A DNA stretch of 49,214 bases from Paludibacterium yongneupense DSM 18731 (GTDB lineage Bacteria; Pseudomonadota; Gammaproteobacteria; Burkholderiales; Chromobacteriaceae), in the NCBI RefSeq assembly GCF_000422925.1, contig NZ_AUGZ01000032.1, forward strand, positions 1 through 49,214, written 5' to 3'. A program made the translations under genes and the position numbers. The first letter of the stretch is position 1, and each line of letters starts with the position of its first letter. Below the pieces are notes generated by a model. That model worked only from the letters and a program-made list of their open reading frames with translations. It was not told the DNA's origin and made no database searches. This document shows, in pieces, positions 16,989 through 25,427 of this stretch.

Positions 16989-18454
16989 CCGCGACCGACG
17001 ATCTCGACCTTGTAACGCGGAGGCAAGAGCAGCGCCGGCACTTCGCGCTGGCGTTTGCCATGACGGCGCACGGGGTTGGCCTGTTTGAAGCCTTCGCTGC
17101 GCGGCGAATCGGGTTGTTCGCGCTCAGGACCGCGGTCGCGATCGACGCGTTCGCGCTCGGGCGCGCGCTCGCGCGGGGTCGTGTTTCGCGGCCAGTCGCC
17201 GTTGCGCGCAGAAGCGGAGCGCCCCGTGTCATTGCGCACGCGTTCAGGTGCGGAGGCGCGCACCGGCGCAGCCGGTACCGGCTCGGCCATTCCAGCCGGG
17301 CGCTCCATCCAGGAGGGCCAGAAACCCTCTTCGACCTGCGGCTTGAGTTTTTGCCGTGTCAGCCTTTCGATCGCTTCGTGCTGACGCGTCTCGTCCTGAG
17401 ACATCAGGGAAATAGCCACCCCGGACGCGCCGGCACGACCGGTACGGCCGATACGGTGCACATAGTCTTCCGGCGCGTTCGGCATTTCGAAGTTGACGAC
17501 GTAGGGCAGCTCGTTGATGTCCAGGCCGCGCGCCGCAACATCGGTAGCGACCAGCACCTTGATGATGCCGCTCTTGAACGCGTTCAGCGTCTCCAGGCGT
17601 GCGCCCTGCGCCTTGTCGCCGTGGATAGCCTCGGCCGCGTGCCCGTCGCGCTTCAGATCGCGCGACAGCTGGTCGGCGCTGAGCTTGGTCTTGCAGAACA
17701 CGATGACCTGGCTCATGCCGCGACTGCGGATCAAGTGCGACAACAACTGGCGCTTACGACCGGAATCGGTGGCAAACACCAGCTGTTCGACTTGTTCGCT
17801 GGTCTGGTTCTGGCGCGCCACTTCGACGGTCTCCGGATCACGCATGAAATCTTCGGCCAGCCGCCGGATTTCTCCGGCGAAGGTGGCGGAGAACAGCAAG
17901 GTCTGCCGCTGGCGCGGCAACAGTGCCATGATCTTCCGGATGTCCTGGATAAAACCCATATCCAGCATGCGGTCGCCTTCGTCCAGCACCAGCACGTCGA
18001 CCTTGTTCAGCTGTACGGTCTTCTGCCCGATGTGATCGAGCAGGCGGCCCGGCGTTGCAATCAGTATTTCGACGCCCCGGCGCAATTCCGCCGTTTGCGG
18101 GTCCATATTGATCCCGCCGTACACCGTGGTGCAGCGCAGCGGCAGATAGCGGGTATAGGCCACGGCATTGGCGCCGATCTGATCGGCCAGCTCGCGCGTG
18201 GGCGACAGGATCAGGGCCCGTACCGGGTGCATGGCCGGCGAGGCGCTGGAGTTCGCGTATTTTTTCAGGCGCTCGAGGATGGGGAGCATGAAGGCGGCGG
18301 TCTTGCCGGTACCGGTCTGCGCGGCGGCCAAAAGGTCGCGGCCCGACAGTACCAACGGAATCGCCTTGGCCTGGATAGGGGTAGGTTCGGTATACCCCTG
18401 CTCGTCGATGGCACGGAGAATCTCCGGCGACAGGCCGAGCTCGGCAAATGACAT
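16985..18454 (-). CDS. rhlE: ATP-dependent RNA helicase RhlE, DEGD motif variant
   Basis: A 489-aa DEAD-box helicase for RNA remodelling. RecA domain 1 carries the Q motif (TPIQAKAIP), AAQTGTGKT, PTRELA, TPGRLLDH and SATF; domain 2 carries VIFCKTKLSAD, ARGLDI and HRIGRTGRAG. Motif II reads DEGD (residues 158-161) instead of DEAD, and the codons GAC GAA GGC GAC are clear. A basic, Arg/Glu-rich disordered tail (about 380-489) likely binds RNA. ATG 18454 is chosen because AGGAG lies 6 nt upstream; a TTG 15 nt further up is unlikely. srkA overlaps the stop codon. Confidence 0.93.
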   Translation of the reverse strand: MSFAELGLSPEILRAIDEQGYTEPTPIQAKAIPLVLSGRDLLAAAQTGTGKTAAFMLPILERLKKYANSSASPAMHPVRALILSPTRELADQIGANAVAYTRYLPLRCTTVYGGINMDPQTAELRRGVEILIATPGRLLDHIGQKTVQLNKVDVLVLDEGDRMLDMGFIQDIRKIMALLPRQRQTLLFSATFAGEIRRLAEDFMRDPETVEVARQNQTSEQVEQLVFATDSGRKRQLLSHLIRSRGMSQVIVFCKTKLSADQLSRDLKRDGHAAEAIHGDKAQGARLETLNAFKSGIIKVLVATDVAARGLDINELPYVVNFEMPNAPEDYVHRIGRTGRAGASGVAISLMSQDETRQHEAIERLTRQKLKPQVEEGFWPSWMERPAGMAEPVPAAPVRASAPERVRNDTGRSASARNGDWPRNTTPRERAPERERVDRDRGPEREQPDSPRSEGFKQANPVRRHGKRQREVPALLLPPRYKVEIVGRG

Positions 18455-18518
18455 GTTTAACTCCTGCAAGCAGTCTGACGGCCAGCACAGTGGCCGTCGG
18501 TGTTTATCGGCGTCGGGG

Positions 18519-19439
18519 TCAGCCGAGCCAGGACGCCACGCTGACGAGCAGGATCACAAGCAGCCATAACAGCGCAGAACGCCAGACCAGTCCCACGGCA
18601 CTGCGCAGGAAATTCGGGTCGGCTTCGTCGCCCAACCCGAGTTCGGGCCGGAATTTGACGGTGTAATCCTGTTTCAGCGGGTCGCCAAGGCGAACCCCGA
18701 GGGCGCCGGCGGCCGACGCGAGCAAAATGCCTTCAGCATAGCTGCCCCACGTCCTGGCCTGCGAGCGCCAGCAATAGATGGCGTCTTCAAAATCGCCCAT
18801 GACCGCGAAACTGGCCGCGGTGAGGCGAACGGGAATCCAGTCCAGCCAGGCGGACGCCTTGGAAGCGAACAAACCGAAACGATCTTCGGCCAATTCGCGG
18901 ACTCCCCATTTCTGGTTCAGCATCTGCGCCAGACGGTACATCACGGCACCACAGGGTCCCGGCAGGATGGCAAACCAGAACATGGTTCCGAAAACATGGC
19001 GATAGCTGTCGAGCACGCCTTGCTCGATGGCCAGACGCGACACTTCGTTGGCGCTGAGTTCCACCGTCGACTGCGTTGTCCATTGCGACAAAGTGGCACG
19101 TGCGTCGGCGTCGCGGCCTTCGCTCAGGCTCAGCGATATTTCGGAAAAGGCGCTGGAGAAATGGCGAAACCCCATCGTCATGTAGAGTACAAATACATTC
19201 CACAACAAACCCAGCACGGGACTGACGGCCCGCAGCAGATAGTAGACCAGCAGGGACAGCAGCACCGGGGGCAACATCGCGCACATCCAGGCCAGCACGC
19301 CGTGCCGGTTGGAGCCGGCATTCAGATTGCGCTCAAGATGGTTCGCATAGCGGGTAAACACCAGCCATACGCGGTTGCGGTTGCCAAGCGGGCGCAGTTG
19401 CTCGAGCGCGAGTGCGAAAATTAAGGATAACAGGGTCAT
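18519..19439 (-). CDS. CobD/CbiB-family membrane protein
   Basis: A 306-aa inner-membrane protein with a short cytoplasmic N-terminus, hydrophobic segments near residues 2-15, 50-95, 150-170 and 285-305, and the GFRHFSSAFSEISLSLSEGRDADARATLSQW and YRLAQMLNQKWG regions typical of CobD/CbiB-like proteins. True CobD makes adenosylcobinamide phosphate in cobalamin synthesis, but no other cobalamin gene is in the window, and stand-alone members near housekeeping genes are common in betaproteobacteria with unproven function. It is co-directional with rhlE, 64 bp upstream of it. Confidence 0.72.
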   Translation of the reverse strand: MTLLSLIFALALEQLRPLGNRNRVWLVFTRYANHLERNLNAGSNRHGVLAWMCAMLPPVLLSLLVYYLLRAVSPVLGLLWNVFVLYMTMGFRHFSSAFSEISLSLSEGRDADARATLSQWTTQSTVELSANEVSRLAIEQGVLDSYRHVFGTMFWFAILPGPCGAVMYRLAQMLNQKWGVRELAEDRFGLFASKASAWLDWIPVRLTAASFAVMGDFEDAIYCWRSQARTWGSYAEGILLASAAGALGVRLGDPLKQDYTVKFRPELGLGDEADPNFLRSAVGLVWRSALLWLLVILLVSVASWLG

Positions 19440-19508
19440 TGGTATGGGGGGTTCGTCTCAGCCCAGCGGCGAAGATACCACAAAGGACGGCTCAAGCCCA
19501 CTTCCGGT

Positions 19509-19973
19509 TCAGGCCGAGCCGAGATGACGCCCGCCAACCGGAACCGTCGGCCGGCTTCCGTCGCGGCCGTAGGCCAGCGTCGAGGCCGCCGCGGTCGTCA
19601 GCGTGGTCAGTGCCAATTCGGTATTTTTAAGCCGATCATCGATAAAGCCGCCATTGAGGCGATTGACTGCCTGGGCCTGTCCGAGCACGCTCTCAAGCTC
19701 GAGCCAGGCGGCGGCGGCGGCGGGATGATCTGCCAGAAGCAGCAACAGCGAGGGGCGGTTGTCGACCCCGGCGCGCTGCAACCATTCGGCGCGCAGGCGA
19801 CCCAGGGGTTCCAGTTCCGCAAGCACGCCTTTTTTTTGCTGCGCCAGTGTTTCCAGGCCGTCGAGACGACCCGCGATCAACAGGGTTTGTTCTTCCTGCA
19901 GTAAAGCCAAAAGCCGGGATAACCCGGCCGTTTCCTCCCGGCACGCCTGCTCCAGGGTATCGATATCGCTCAT
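19509..19973 (-). CDS. flgN: Flagellar chaperone FlgN
   Basis: A 154-aa mostly helical cytoplasmic chaperone that escorts the hook-filament junction proteins FlgK and FlgL. The long N-terminal helices (LEQACREETAGLSRLLALLQEEQTLL) and the C-terminal GGFIDDRLKNTELALTTL stretch fit the FlgN family, as does the position directly after flgM (7-nt gap). The C-terminal tail contains YGRDGSRPTVP. The coding strand carries a run of eight A (complement of 19830-19837) within CAA AAA AAA GGC, a possible slippage point. Confidence 0.88.
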   Translation of the reverse strand: MSDIDTLEQACREETAGLSRLLALLQEEQTLLIAGRLDGLETLAQQKKGVLAELEPLGRLRAEWLQRAGVDNRPSLLLLLADHPAAAAAWLELESVLGQAQAVNRLNGGFIDDRLKNTELALTTLTTAAASTLAYGRDGSRPTVPVGGRHLGSA

Positions 19974-19980
19974 GGGCCGC

Positions 19981-20358
19981 TCAGCTCGCCAGCAACTCCT
20001 GCGTGGAAGAGATCAGGCCGTCAGCAATCCGGGAAGGATCGATCTGAAACTGGCCCGACGCAATCGCGGCCTTGATCGAAGCCACCTTGGCCTCGTCAAA
20101 CGAAGGCTCGCCTGCCGACTGCGACGACAAGGCGCTAAGGCGGCTGGCCAACGGATTGATCGCGACATTGTCGCCGCGCGACGCGGCGATCACGACAACC
20201 GTGCTGCCGGGAGCGACATTCACCGCACTGCTCTCACCGCTCTCGCTGCCGCCGTCGACGGACGAGGTGGAATCGTCGGAATCGCTGGCCCGCTTAACCG
20301 CTCGGTTCTGAGGTGCGGAATACGCCCCCAGGATTTTTCCCGAATTATCGATTTGCAT
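19981..20358 (-). CDS. flgM: Anti-sigma-28 factor FlgM
   Basis: A 125-aa inhibitor of the flagellar sigma factor FliA, relieved when it is secreted through the completed hook-basal body. The N-terminus MQIDNSGKILGAY is the usual FlgM start, the middle is disordered and Ser/Asp-rich, and the C-terminal sigma-binding helices (VASIKAAIASGQFQIDPSRI) are conserved. ATG 20358 is preferred (AAAGG 6 nt upstream); an in-frame ATG at 20376 lacks a good ribosome-binding site. A sigma-28 promoter lies 40-66 bp upstream, so FlgM and FlgN are also made as late genes. Confidence 0.92.
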   Translation of the reverse strand: MQIDNSGKILGAYSAPQNRAVKRASDSDDSTSSVDGGSESGESSAVNVAPGSTVVVIAASRGDNVAINPLASRLSALSSQSAGEPSFDEAKVASIKAAIASGQFQIDPSRIADGLISSTQELLAS

Positions 20359-20397
20359 GGCGAACCTTTCCGTCATTTCAACATTTTCTTATGGCTA

Positions 20398-20424
20398 TTA
20401 TCGGCGCAAAACGCCCCGACTTGA
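20398..20424 (-). promoter_or_regulatory. Sigma-28 (FliA) promoter of flgMN
   Basis: On the minus strand TCAAGTCG (-35) is followed by exactly 11 nt and GCCGATAA (-10). The -10 box is identical to the FliA consensus and the -35 keeps the AAG core. The predicted start site, near 20391, lies 15-32 nt before the candidate flgM start codons. Confidence 0.85.
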
Positions 20425-20522
20425 ACATTTATTTCGAGCGCGGCGGCGAAAGCGGGGGCGCCTGGAACCGGGAAGCCGGGCAGGCGCACCCATCGCGAGC
20501 CAATCCGCCCGGGGCCGCCGGT

Positions 20523-21218
20523 TCAGTACGCAACCGAAACCGAACCATCGCCCTGCACCACGCCCCGCACCAGCGCGCCCGACGCCATCCGCACGGCGAT
20601 GACGTCGCCCGCGGCGCCGTTCCCGGTGGCGGTGCCCTCGGCACGCACATCGAAGCCATCGCCACTGGCAACCACCCGCACACGCTGATTCATTTTAACC
20701 ACAAAGGCCGCGCGCAACATATAAGCGCGCAGCCAGGTCCCGGCCTGCGCCCCGGTCTTCATGACCTGGCCGACCGCCTGCTGCAACTGGTCCAAACTGC
20801 CGCTGCCCAAGCCCGAAGCCGGTGCATCGACCAGCCGTACGTCGCCGGCGCCAAGAACATCGCCCATTTGCACCGAATGCAGCAACAACAGGGCCATTCT
20901 CTTCTCGTGCACCGTGACAGGCAGCCGCAGGCGCCAGCCGAGATCCGGGCAGTTGATGTCGACATAGGTTGCACCGCTGGCAGGCACCGTCCCCGCCGAC
21001 CAGGCCATGCTGACGCCCTGGCAGGCTGGAACGACCAGATGCGGGTCGAAACGACCGACTTCGAAGCTCGCCTGGCGCTGCGACAACTCGCTGCGCACGA
21101 ATAGCTCGACGCCACGGCGCAAGGCGGCCAGATCCTGATTCGCCGCCAGCGCGGGCAGGCTCGCACTGGACAAGCCCGCGCCCAGCACGGCCAGCCACAT
21201 GCGCTTACGCGGCGACAT
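20523..21218 (-). CDS. flgA: Flagellar P-ring assembly chaperone FlgA
   Basis: A 231-aa periplasmic chaperone needed for P-ring (FlgI) assembly. A signal peptide (residues about 1-25, ending LPALAAN) precedes an N-terminal domain and a C-terminal SAF-like domain (MALLLLHSVQMGDVLGAGDVR, GTWLRAYMLRAAFVVKMNQRVRVVASG). The ATG at 21218 lies inside the thrC 3' end (14-bp overlap) without a strong ribosome-binding site; ATG 21200 is an alternative but would shorten the basic n-region. flgB is not adjacent; the gene is followed after 98 bp by the flgMN promoter. Confidence 0.92.
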   Translation of the reverse strand: MSPRKRMWLAVLGAGLSSASLPALAANQDLAALRRGVELFVRSELSQRQASFEVGRFDPHLVVPACQGVSMAWSAGTVPASGATYVDINCPDLGWRLRLPVTVHEKRMALLLLHSVQMGDVLGAGDVRLVDAPASGLGSGSLDQLQQAVGQVMKTGAQAGTWLRAYMLRAAFVVKMNQRVRVVASGDGFDVRAEGTATGNGAAGDVIAVRMASGALVRGVVQGDGSVSVAY

Positions 21219-22614
21219 GATCCCGGATGAAGGCTTTCACCCGCTCCGCATCGGCATCCATGACGGTCACGCGCTGCTCGCGCTGCTCCAGCCCTTCGAA
21301 ACCGTCAGGCCGGGGCGCATCGCGTCCCAGAGCCTCGCGAATGGTTTCGGAGAATTTCGCCGGCAGCGCCGTTTCCAGGCAGACCACGTTTTCGCCGTCA
21401 CGCCGCAGATCGCGCGCGACCTTGATGCCGTCGGCCGTATGCGGATCGACGACCACGCCACTGTCGGCATCGACACGCCGTATGGTCTCCAGGCGGTCGG
21501 CGTGCGTACTGCGTCCGGAAACGAAACCGTAGCGCTCCGCAATCTCCTCCCGCCGCGCGGACAGATCAAAGCCCTGACCACTGGCGACGCTGGCCCACAA
21601 GGCTTTCACCTCGCCGGCATCCCGCCCGCACAGATCGAAGATGAAGCGTTCGAAATTGGACGCTTTGGAAATATCCATCGACGGACTCGATGTGACCCGG
21701 GTCTCCGCGCCGCTGCGCGGCCGATAGCGACCGCTGCGGAAGAACTCGTCGAGGACATCGTTCTCGTTGGTGGCCACGATCAGGCGGTCGACAGGCAAGC
21801 CCATGCTGCGCGCGATATGCCCGGCGCAGACATTGCCGAAATTGCCGGATGGCACGCAGAAGCTGACCTTTTCGTCATTGCTTGCGGTAGCGGCGAAATA
21901 CCCCTTGAAGTAGTACACCACCTGCGCCACCACGCGCGCCCAGTTGATCGAATTCACCGTGCCGATGCTGAACGCCGTCTTGAAACCCGCGTCGGCCGAC
22001 ACCGCCTTGACGATATCCTGGCAGTCGTCGAACATGCCGCGAATCGCGATATTGTGAATATTATCGTCAGCGAGAGAGAACATCTGCGCACGCTGGAACG
22101 CGCTCATGCGCCCCTCGGGAGACAACATGAATACTCGCACATTGCGTTTGCCGCGCATCGCGTACTCGGCAGCGCTGCCGGTATCGCCCGAGGTCGCACC
22201 GAGGATATTCAGCGACTGGCCACGCCGACCCAGCACGTACTCGAACAGATTGCCGAGCAGCTGCATCGCCATGTCCTTGAACGCCAGCGTCGGCCCGTTC
22301 GACAGTTCGAGCAGTTTGATTCCATCGCTCAGGGTCTTCAGCGGAGTGATCTCGGCAGCACCGAAAACCTCGGCGCGATATGTCCGCTCCACGATCGCAC
22401 GCAAATCGTCGGCGGGGATATCGTCGGCAAACAGACCCAGGATATTGAAGGCCAGTTCGGCATAGGACAGATCGCGCCATGCGTCGAGCCGGGCGCGGTC
22501 TATCTGCGGATAGCTCTCCGGCATTGCCAGGCCGCCGTCTGGAGCGAGCCCCTGCAGCAGAACATCGCTGAAACGCAGCGGCGCCATGCCGCCGCGGGTA
22601 CTGATGTAGTTCAT
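21205..22614 (-). CDS. thrC: Threonine synthase
   Basis: A 469-aa PLP enzyme converting O-phosphohomoserine to threonine. N-terminal MNYISTRGGMAPLRFSDVLL, the PLP lysine K113 in PTLAFKDMAMQLL, and LGATSGDTGSAAEYAM and CVPSGNFGNVCAGHIA (phosphate-binding loops) mark the long proteobacterial ThrC type. It starts 13 nt after hom, so hom-thrC is one unit. Its stop codon lies within the start of flgA. Confidence 0.95.
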   Translation of the reverse strand: MNYISTRGGMAPLRFSDVLLQGLAPDGGLAMPESYPQIDRARLDAWRDLSYAELAFNILGLFADDIPADDLRAIVERTYRAEVFGAAEITPLKTLSDGIKLLELSNGPTLAFKDMAMQLLGNLFEYVLGRRGQSLNILGATSGDTGSAAEYAMRGKRNVRVFMLSPEGRMSAFQRAQMFSLADDNIHNIAIRGMFDDCQDIVKAVSADAGFKTAFSIGTVNSINWARVVAQVVYYFKGYFAATASNDEKVSFCVPSGNFGNVCAGHIARSMGLPVDRLIVATNENDVLDEFFRSGRYRPRSGAETRVTSSPSMDISKASNFERFIFDLCGRDAGEVKALWASVASGQGFDLSARREEIAERYGFVSGRSTHADRLETIRRVDADSGVVVDPHTADGIKVARDLRRDGENVVCLETALPAKFSETIREALGRDAPRPDGFEGLEQREQRVTVMDADAERVKAFIRDHVAA

Positions 22615-22627
22615 ACTTGCCTTGATC

Positions 22628-23938
22628 CTAGCCGTTGAGTTCTTCCATTCGCAGGCGCACTACCGGCCCTGCGACGCTGTCGAGCGCTTCGATATCGGCA
22701 ATGGCCTGATTCGCGTATTTTTCACGCACGCGGTGCGTGAGAATGACCACCTCGGCCGCGCCGTCGCCAACTGCGCCCTTCTGGATCACGGCTTCGATGG
22801 AGATGCCGTGCTCGGCAAGAATGCGAGTGATATTCGCCAGCACGCCAGCCCGATCGATGGCCTGGATGCGCAGGTAGTAGGAGCTGACGACTTCTTCGAT
22901 CGGAAGAATCGGCAGGTCCTGCAACTGATCCGGCTGGAAAGCAAGGTGCGGCACGCGGTGCTCCGGGTCGGCAGTCAACAGGCGGGTGACATCGACGATA
23001 TCGGCCACCACCGCCGACGCGGTCGGCAGCGCGCCGGCGCCGGCGCCATAGTACAAGGTCGGACCGACCGCATCGCCATTGACCAGCACGGCGTTCTTGA
23101 CGCCATTGACGTTGGCCAGCAGTCGGGACTCGGGGATCAGGGTCGGATGCACGCGCAACTCGACCCCGCTGTCGGTGCGACGGGTCAGGCCAAGCAGCTT
23201 CACGCGATAGCCGAGTTCCTCGGCATAGGCGATGTCCTTGGCGGTCAGCTGGCTGATACCCTCCAGATAGCACGACTCGAAGCGCATCGGAATACCGAAA
23301 GCGATAGCCGCCATGATAGTCAGCTTGTGGCCCGCATCATGGCCTTCGATATCGAAAGTCGGATCGGCTTCGGCATAGCCCAGGCGCTGGGCTTCGGCCA
23401 GTACGTCGGCGAAATTGGCGCCTTTTTCGCGCATTTCGCTCAGGATGAAATTCGAAGTGCCATTGATGATGCCGGCGATGGACTCGATACGATTGGCGGT
23501 AAGGCCCTCGCGCAGCGCCTTGATGATGGGGATGCCGCCGGCAACGGCGGCTTCGAAGGCGACCATCACCCCCTTCTCCTGGGCGCGGGCAAAAATCTCG
23601 TTGCCGTGCTCGGCCAGCAACTTCTTGTTGGCCGTCACCACGTGCTTGCCGTTGGCGATGGCCTTGAGCACCAGATCACGCGCGATATCGGTCCCGCCAA
23701 TCAGCTCGACCACGATATCGACCTCTGGGTGATCCACGATGCGGAATGCATCGTCGACCACGATCACTTCGTCGCCGCAGACGGCACGCGCGCGTTCCGC
23801 ATCGCGATTGGCGGCAATGAACAGCCGTATGCTGCGCCCGGCGCGGCGGCTGATTTCCTCGGCATTGCGTTTCAGTACGGTGGCGGTACCGCCACCGACT
23901 GTCCCAACTCCCATCAGTCCCACATTGATCGGCTTCAT
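22628..23938 (-). CDS. hom: Homoserine dehydrogenase
   Basis: A 436-aa monofunctional enzyme reducing aspartate semialdehyde to homoserine. It shows an NAD(P)-binding GLMGVGTVGGGTATVL, catalytic-region AAVAGGIPIIKALREG, INGTSNFILSEM and DPTFDIEGHDAGHKL, and a C-terminal ACT domain (residues about 352-430, YYLRIQAIDRAGVLANITRI) for feedback inhibition, presumably by threonine. AGGAG lies a few nt upstream of the ATG. It is the first half of the hom-thrC pair and lies downstream of alaA on the same strand. Confidence 0.96.
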   Translation of the reverse strand: MKPINVGLMGVGTVGGGTATVLKRNAEEISRRAGRSIRLFIAANRDAERARAVCGDEVIVVDDAFRIVDHPEVDIVVELIGGTDIARDLVLKAIANGKHVVTANKKLLAEHGNEIFARAQEKGVMVAFEAAVAGGIPIIKALREGLTANRIESIAGIINGTSNFILSEMREKGANFADVLAEAQRLGYAEADPTFDIEGHDAGHKLTIMAAIAFGIPMRFESCYLEGISQLTAKDIAYAEELGYRVKLLGLTRRTDSGVELRVHPTLIPESRLLANVNGVKNAVLVNGDAVGPTLYYGAGAGALPTASAVVADIVDVTRLLTADPEHRVPHLAFQPDQLQDLPILPIEEVVSSYYLRIQAIDRAGVLANITRILAEHGISIEAVIQKGAVGDGAAEVVILTHRVREKYANQAIADIEALDSVAGPVVRLRMEELNG

Positions 23939-23972
23939 TCAATCTCCTTATGGCATTCCGGCGTAACCCGCC

Positions 23973-23999
23973 CGGCCCGGCCTTGCGACGGCCGGGCCG
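23973..23999 (-). terminator. Strong hairpin between alaA and hom
   Basis: A perfect 10-bp GC stem CGGCCCGGCC / GGCCGGGCCG with a 7-nt loop, starting 9 nt after the alaA stop. No T tract follows on the minus strand. It may partly end alaA transcripts or attenuate read-through into hom-thrC. Confidence 0.45.
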
Positions 24000-24007
24000 T
24001 CCACCGT

Positions 24008-25237
24008 TCAGGCGGTGGCGTGGCGCTTGCGATAGTTCTCCAGGAAGCGCGCAATGCGCCCGATCGCCTCGGTCAAATCATCGGTGTTAGGTAGGAATAC
24101 CACACGGAAATGATCCGGGGCAATCCAGTTGAAGCCGGTGCCCTGCACCAGCAGCACTTTTTCCTGCTGCAGCAGCTCGAGAATGAACTGTTGGTCGTCG
24201 ACGATAGGGTAGACTTCCGGGTCTAGCCGCGGGAACATATACAAGGCCCCTTGCGGCTTGACGCAACTGACGCCGGGAATCGCCGTCAGCAGCTTCCACG
24301 CAAGCTCGCGCTGACGCCCCAGCCGCCCTGTCGGCAGCACCAGGTCGTCTATGCTCTGATAACCGCCGAGGGCGGTCTGGATCGCGTGCTGCCCCTGTAC
24401 GTTCGCGCACAGCCGCATCGAGGACAGCATGTTCAGGCCTTCGATATAGTCTGCCGCGAAGCGCTTCTGTCCGGACACGATCATCCAGCCGACGCGAAAG
24501 CCGGCGGCACGATAATTCTTCGACAAGCCGTTCATCGTGATGCACAACAGGTCGGGGGCAAGCGAGGCGATCGAAGTATGCTCGGCGTCGTCGTAAAGTA
24601 CCTTGTCGTAGATCTCGTCAGCATAGATGATCAGCTGATGCTCGCGTGCCACCTCGACGATTTCTGCGAGCAGCGCCGGCGGATAGACGGCGCCGGTCGG
24701 GTTGTTGGGATTGATGATGACGATCGCACGCGTGCGAGGCGTGATGCGCGACTTGATATCGTCGATATCGGGAAACCATCCGCGACTTTCATCGCAGACG
24801 TAATGCACGGCCCGGCCACCGGCCAGGCTTATCGCGGCGGTCCACAGCGGGTAGTCGGGAGCGGGCACCAGGACTTCGTCGCCCTCGTCGAGCAGGGCTT
24901 GCATCGCCATCACGATCAGTTCGGAGACGCCGTTGCCAATGTAGATATGCTCCATAGATACATTGGGCAACTTCTTTTCCTGCGCGTAATGCATGATCGC
25001 CTTGCGCGCCGCGAACAGCCCTTTGGAATCGGAGTAGCCCGAGGCGCTCGGCAGGTTGACGATCACGTCCTCGATGATTTCGTCGGGCGCAAAAAAACCG
25101 AACGGCGCCGGATTGCCGATATTCAGCTTGATGATGCGATGGCCTTCATCTTCCATCAGTTTGGCATGCTCCAGCACAGGACCGCGAATGTCGTAGCAGA
25201 CGTTGTCGAGTTTCTGGGATTTACGTATCGGTTGCAT
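24008..25237 (-). CDS. alaA: Alanine transaminase, AlaA type
   Basis: A 409-aa PLP aminotransferase that makes alanine from pyruvate and glutamate. The sequence follows E. coli AlaA (YfbQ) closely: KLDNVCYDIRGPVLEHAK, LNIGNPAPFGFFAPDEI, YIGNGVSELIVMAMQALL, INPNNPTGAVY and the PLP lysine K240 in NGLSKNYRAAGFRVGWM. An upstream in-frame extension to 25342 has Ala/Ser/Arg-rich, non-conserved sequence, so ATG 25237 is preferred although its ribosome-binding site is weak. It lies upstream of hom-thrC on the same strand, an aminotransferase-hom-thrC order often seen in betaproteobacteria. Confidence 0.93.
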   Translation of the reverse strand: MQPIRKSQKLDNVCYDIRGPVLEHAKLMEDEGHRIIKLNIGNPAPFGFFAPDEIIEDVIVNLPSASGYSDSKGLFAARKAIMHYAQEKKLPNVSMEHIYIGNGVSELIVMAMQALLDEGDEVLVPAPDYPLWTAAISLAGGRAVHYVCDESRGWFPDIDDIKSRITPRTRAIVIINPNNPTGAVYPPALLAEIVEVAREHQLIIYADEIYDKVLYDDAEHTSIASLAPDLLCITMNGLSKNYRAAGFRVGWMIVSGQKRFAADYIEGLNMLSSMRLCANVQGQHAIQTALGGYQSIDDLVLPTGRLGRQRELAWKLLTAIPGVSCVKPQGALYMFPRLDPEVYPIVDDQQFILELLQQEKVLLVQGTGFNWIAPDHFRVVFLPNTDDLTEAIGRIARFLENYRKRHATA

Positions 25238-25427
25238 GGCGCTCTGTCTTGGCTTGGCGGTCGCCGGGCTGGGTGCGGGCGACGCACTGCGATTTGAATA
25301 CGACCGCCTGGCCGCGCCGCATTGCAACGGGGCGGGCTCCATGGCAGGTCAAGGTCGGGCTATAATCCTATCCCAATCCGTGCCAGGCTGCACGGTTCTG
25401 CCATTGAAGTCGCAAGGACGAGACGAA

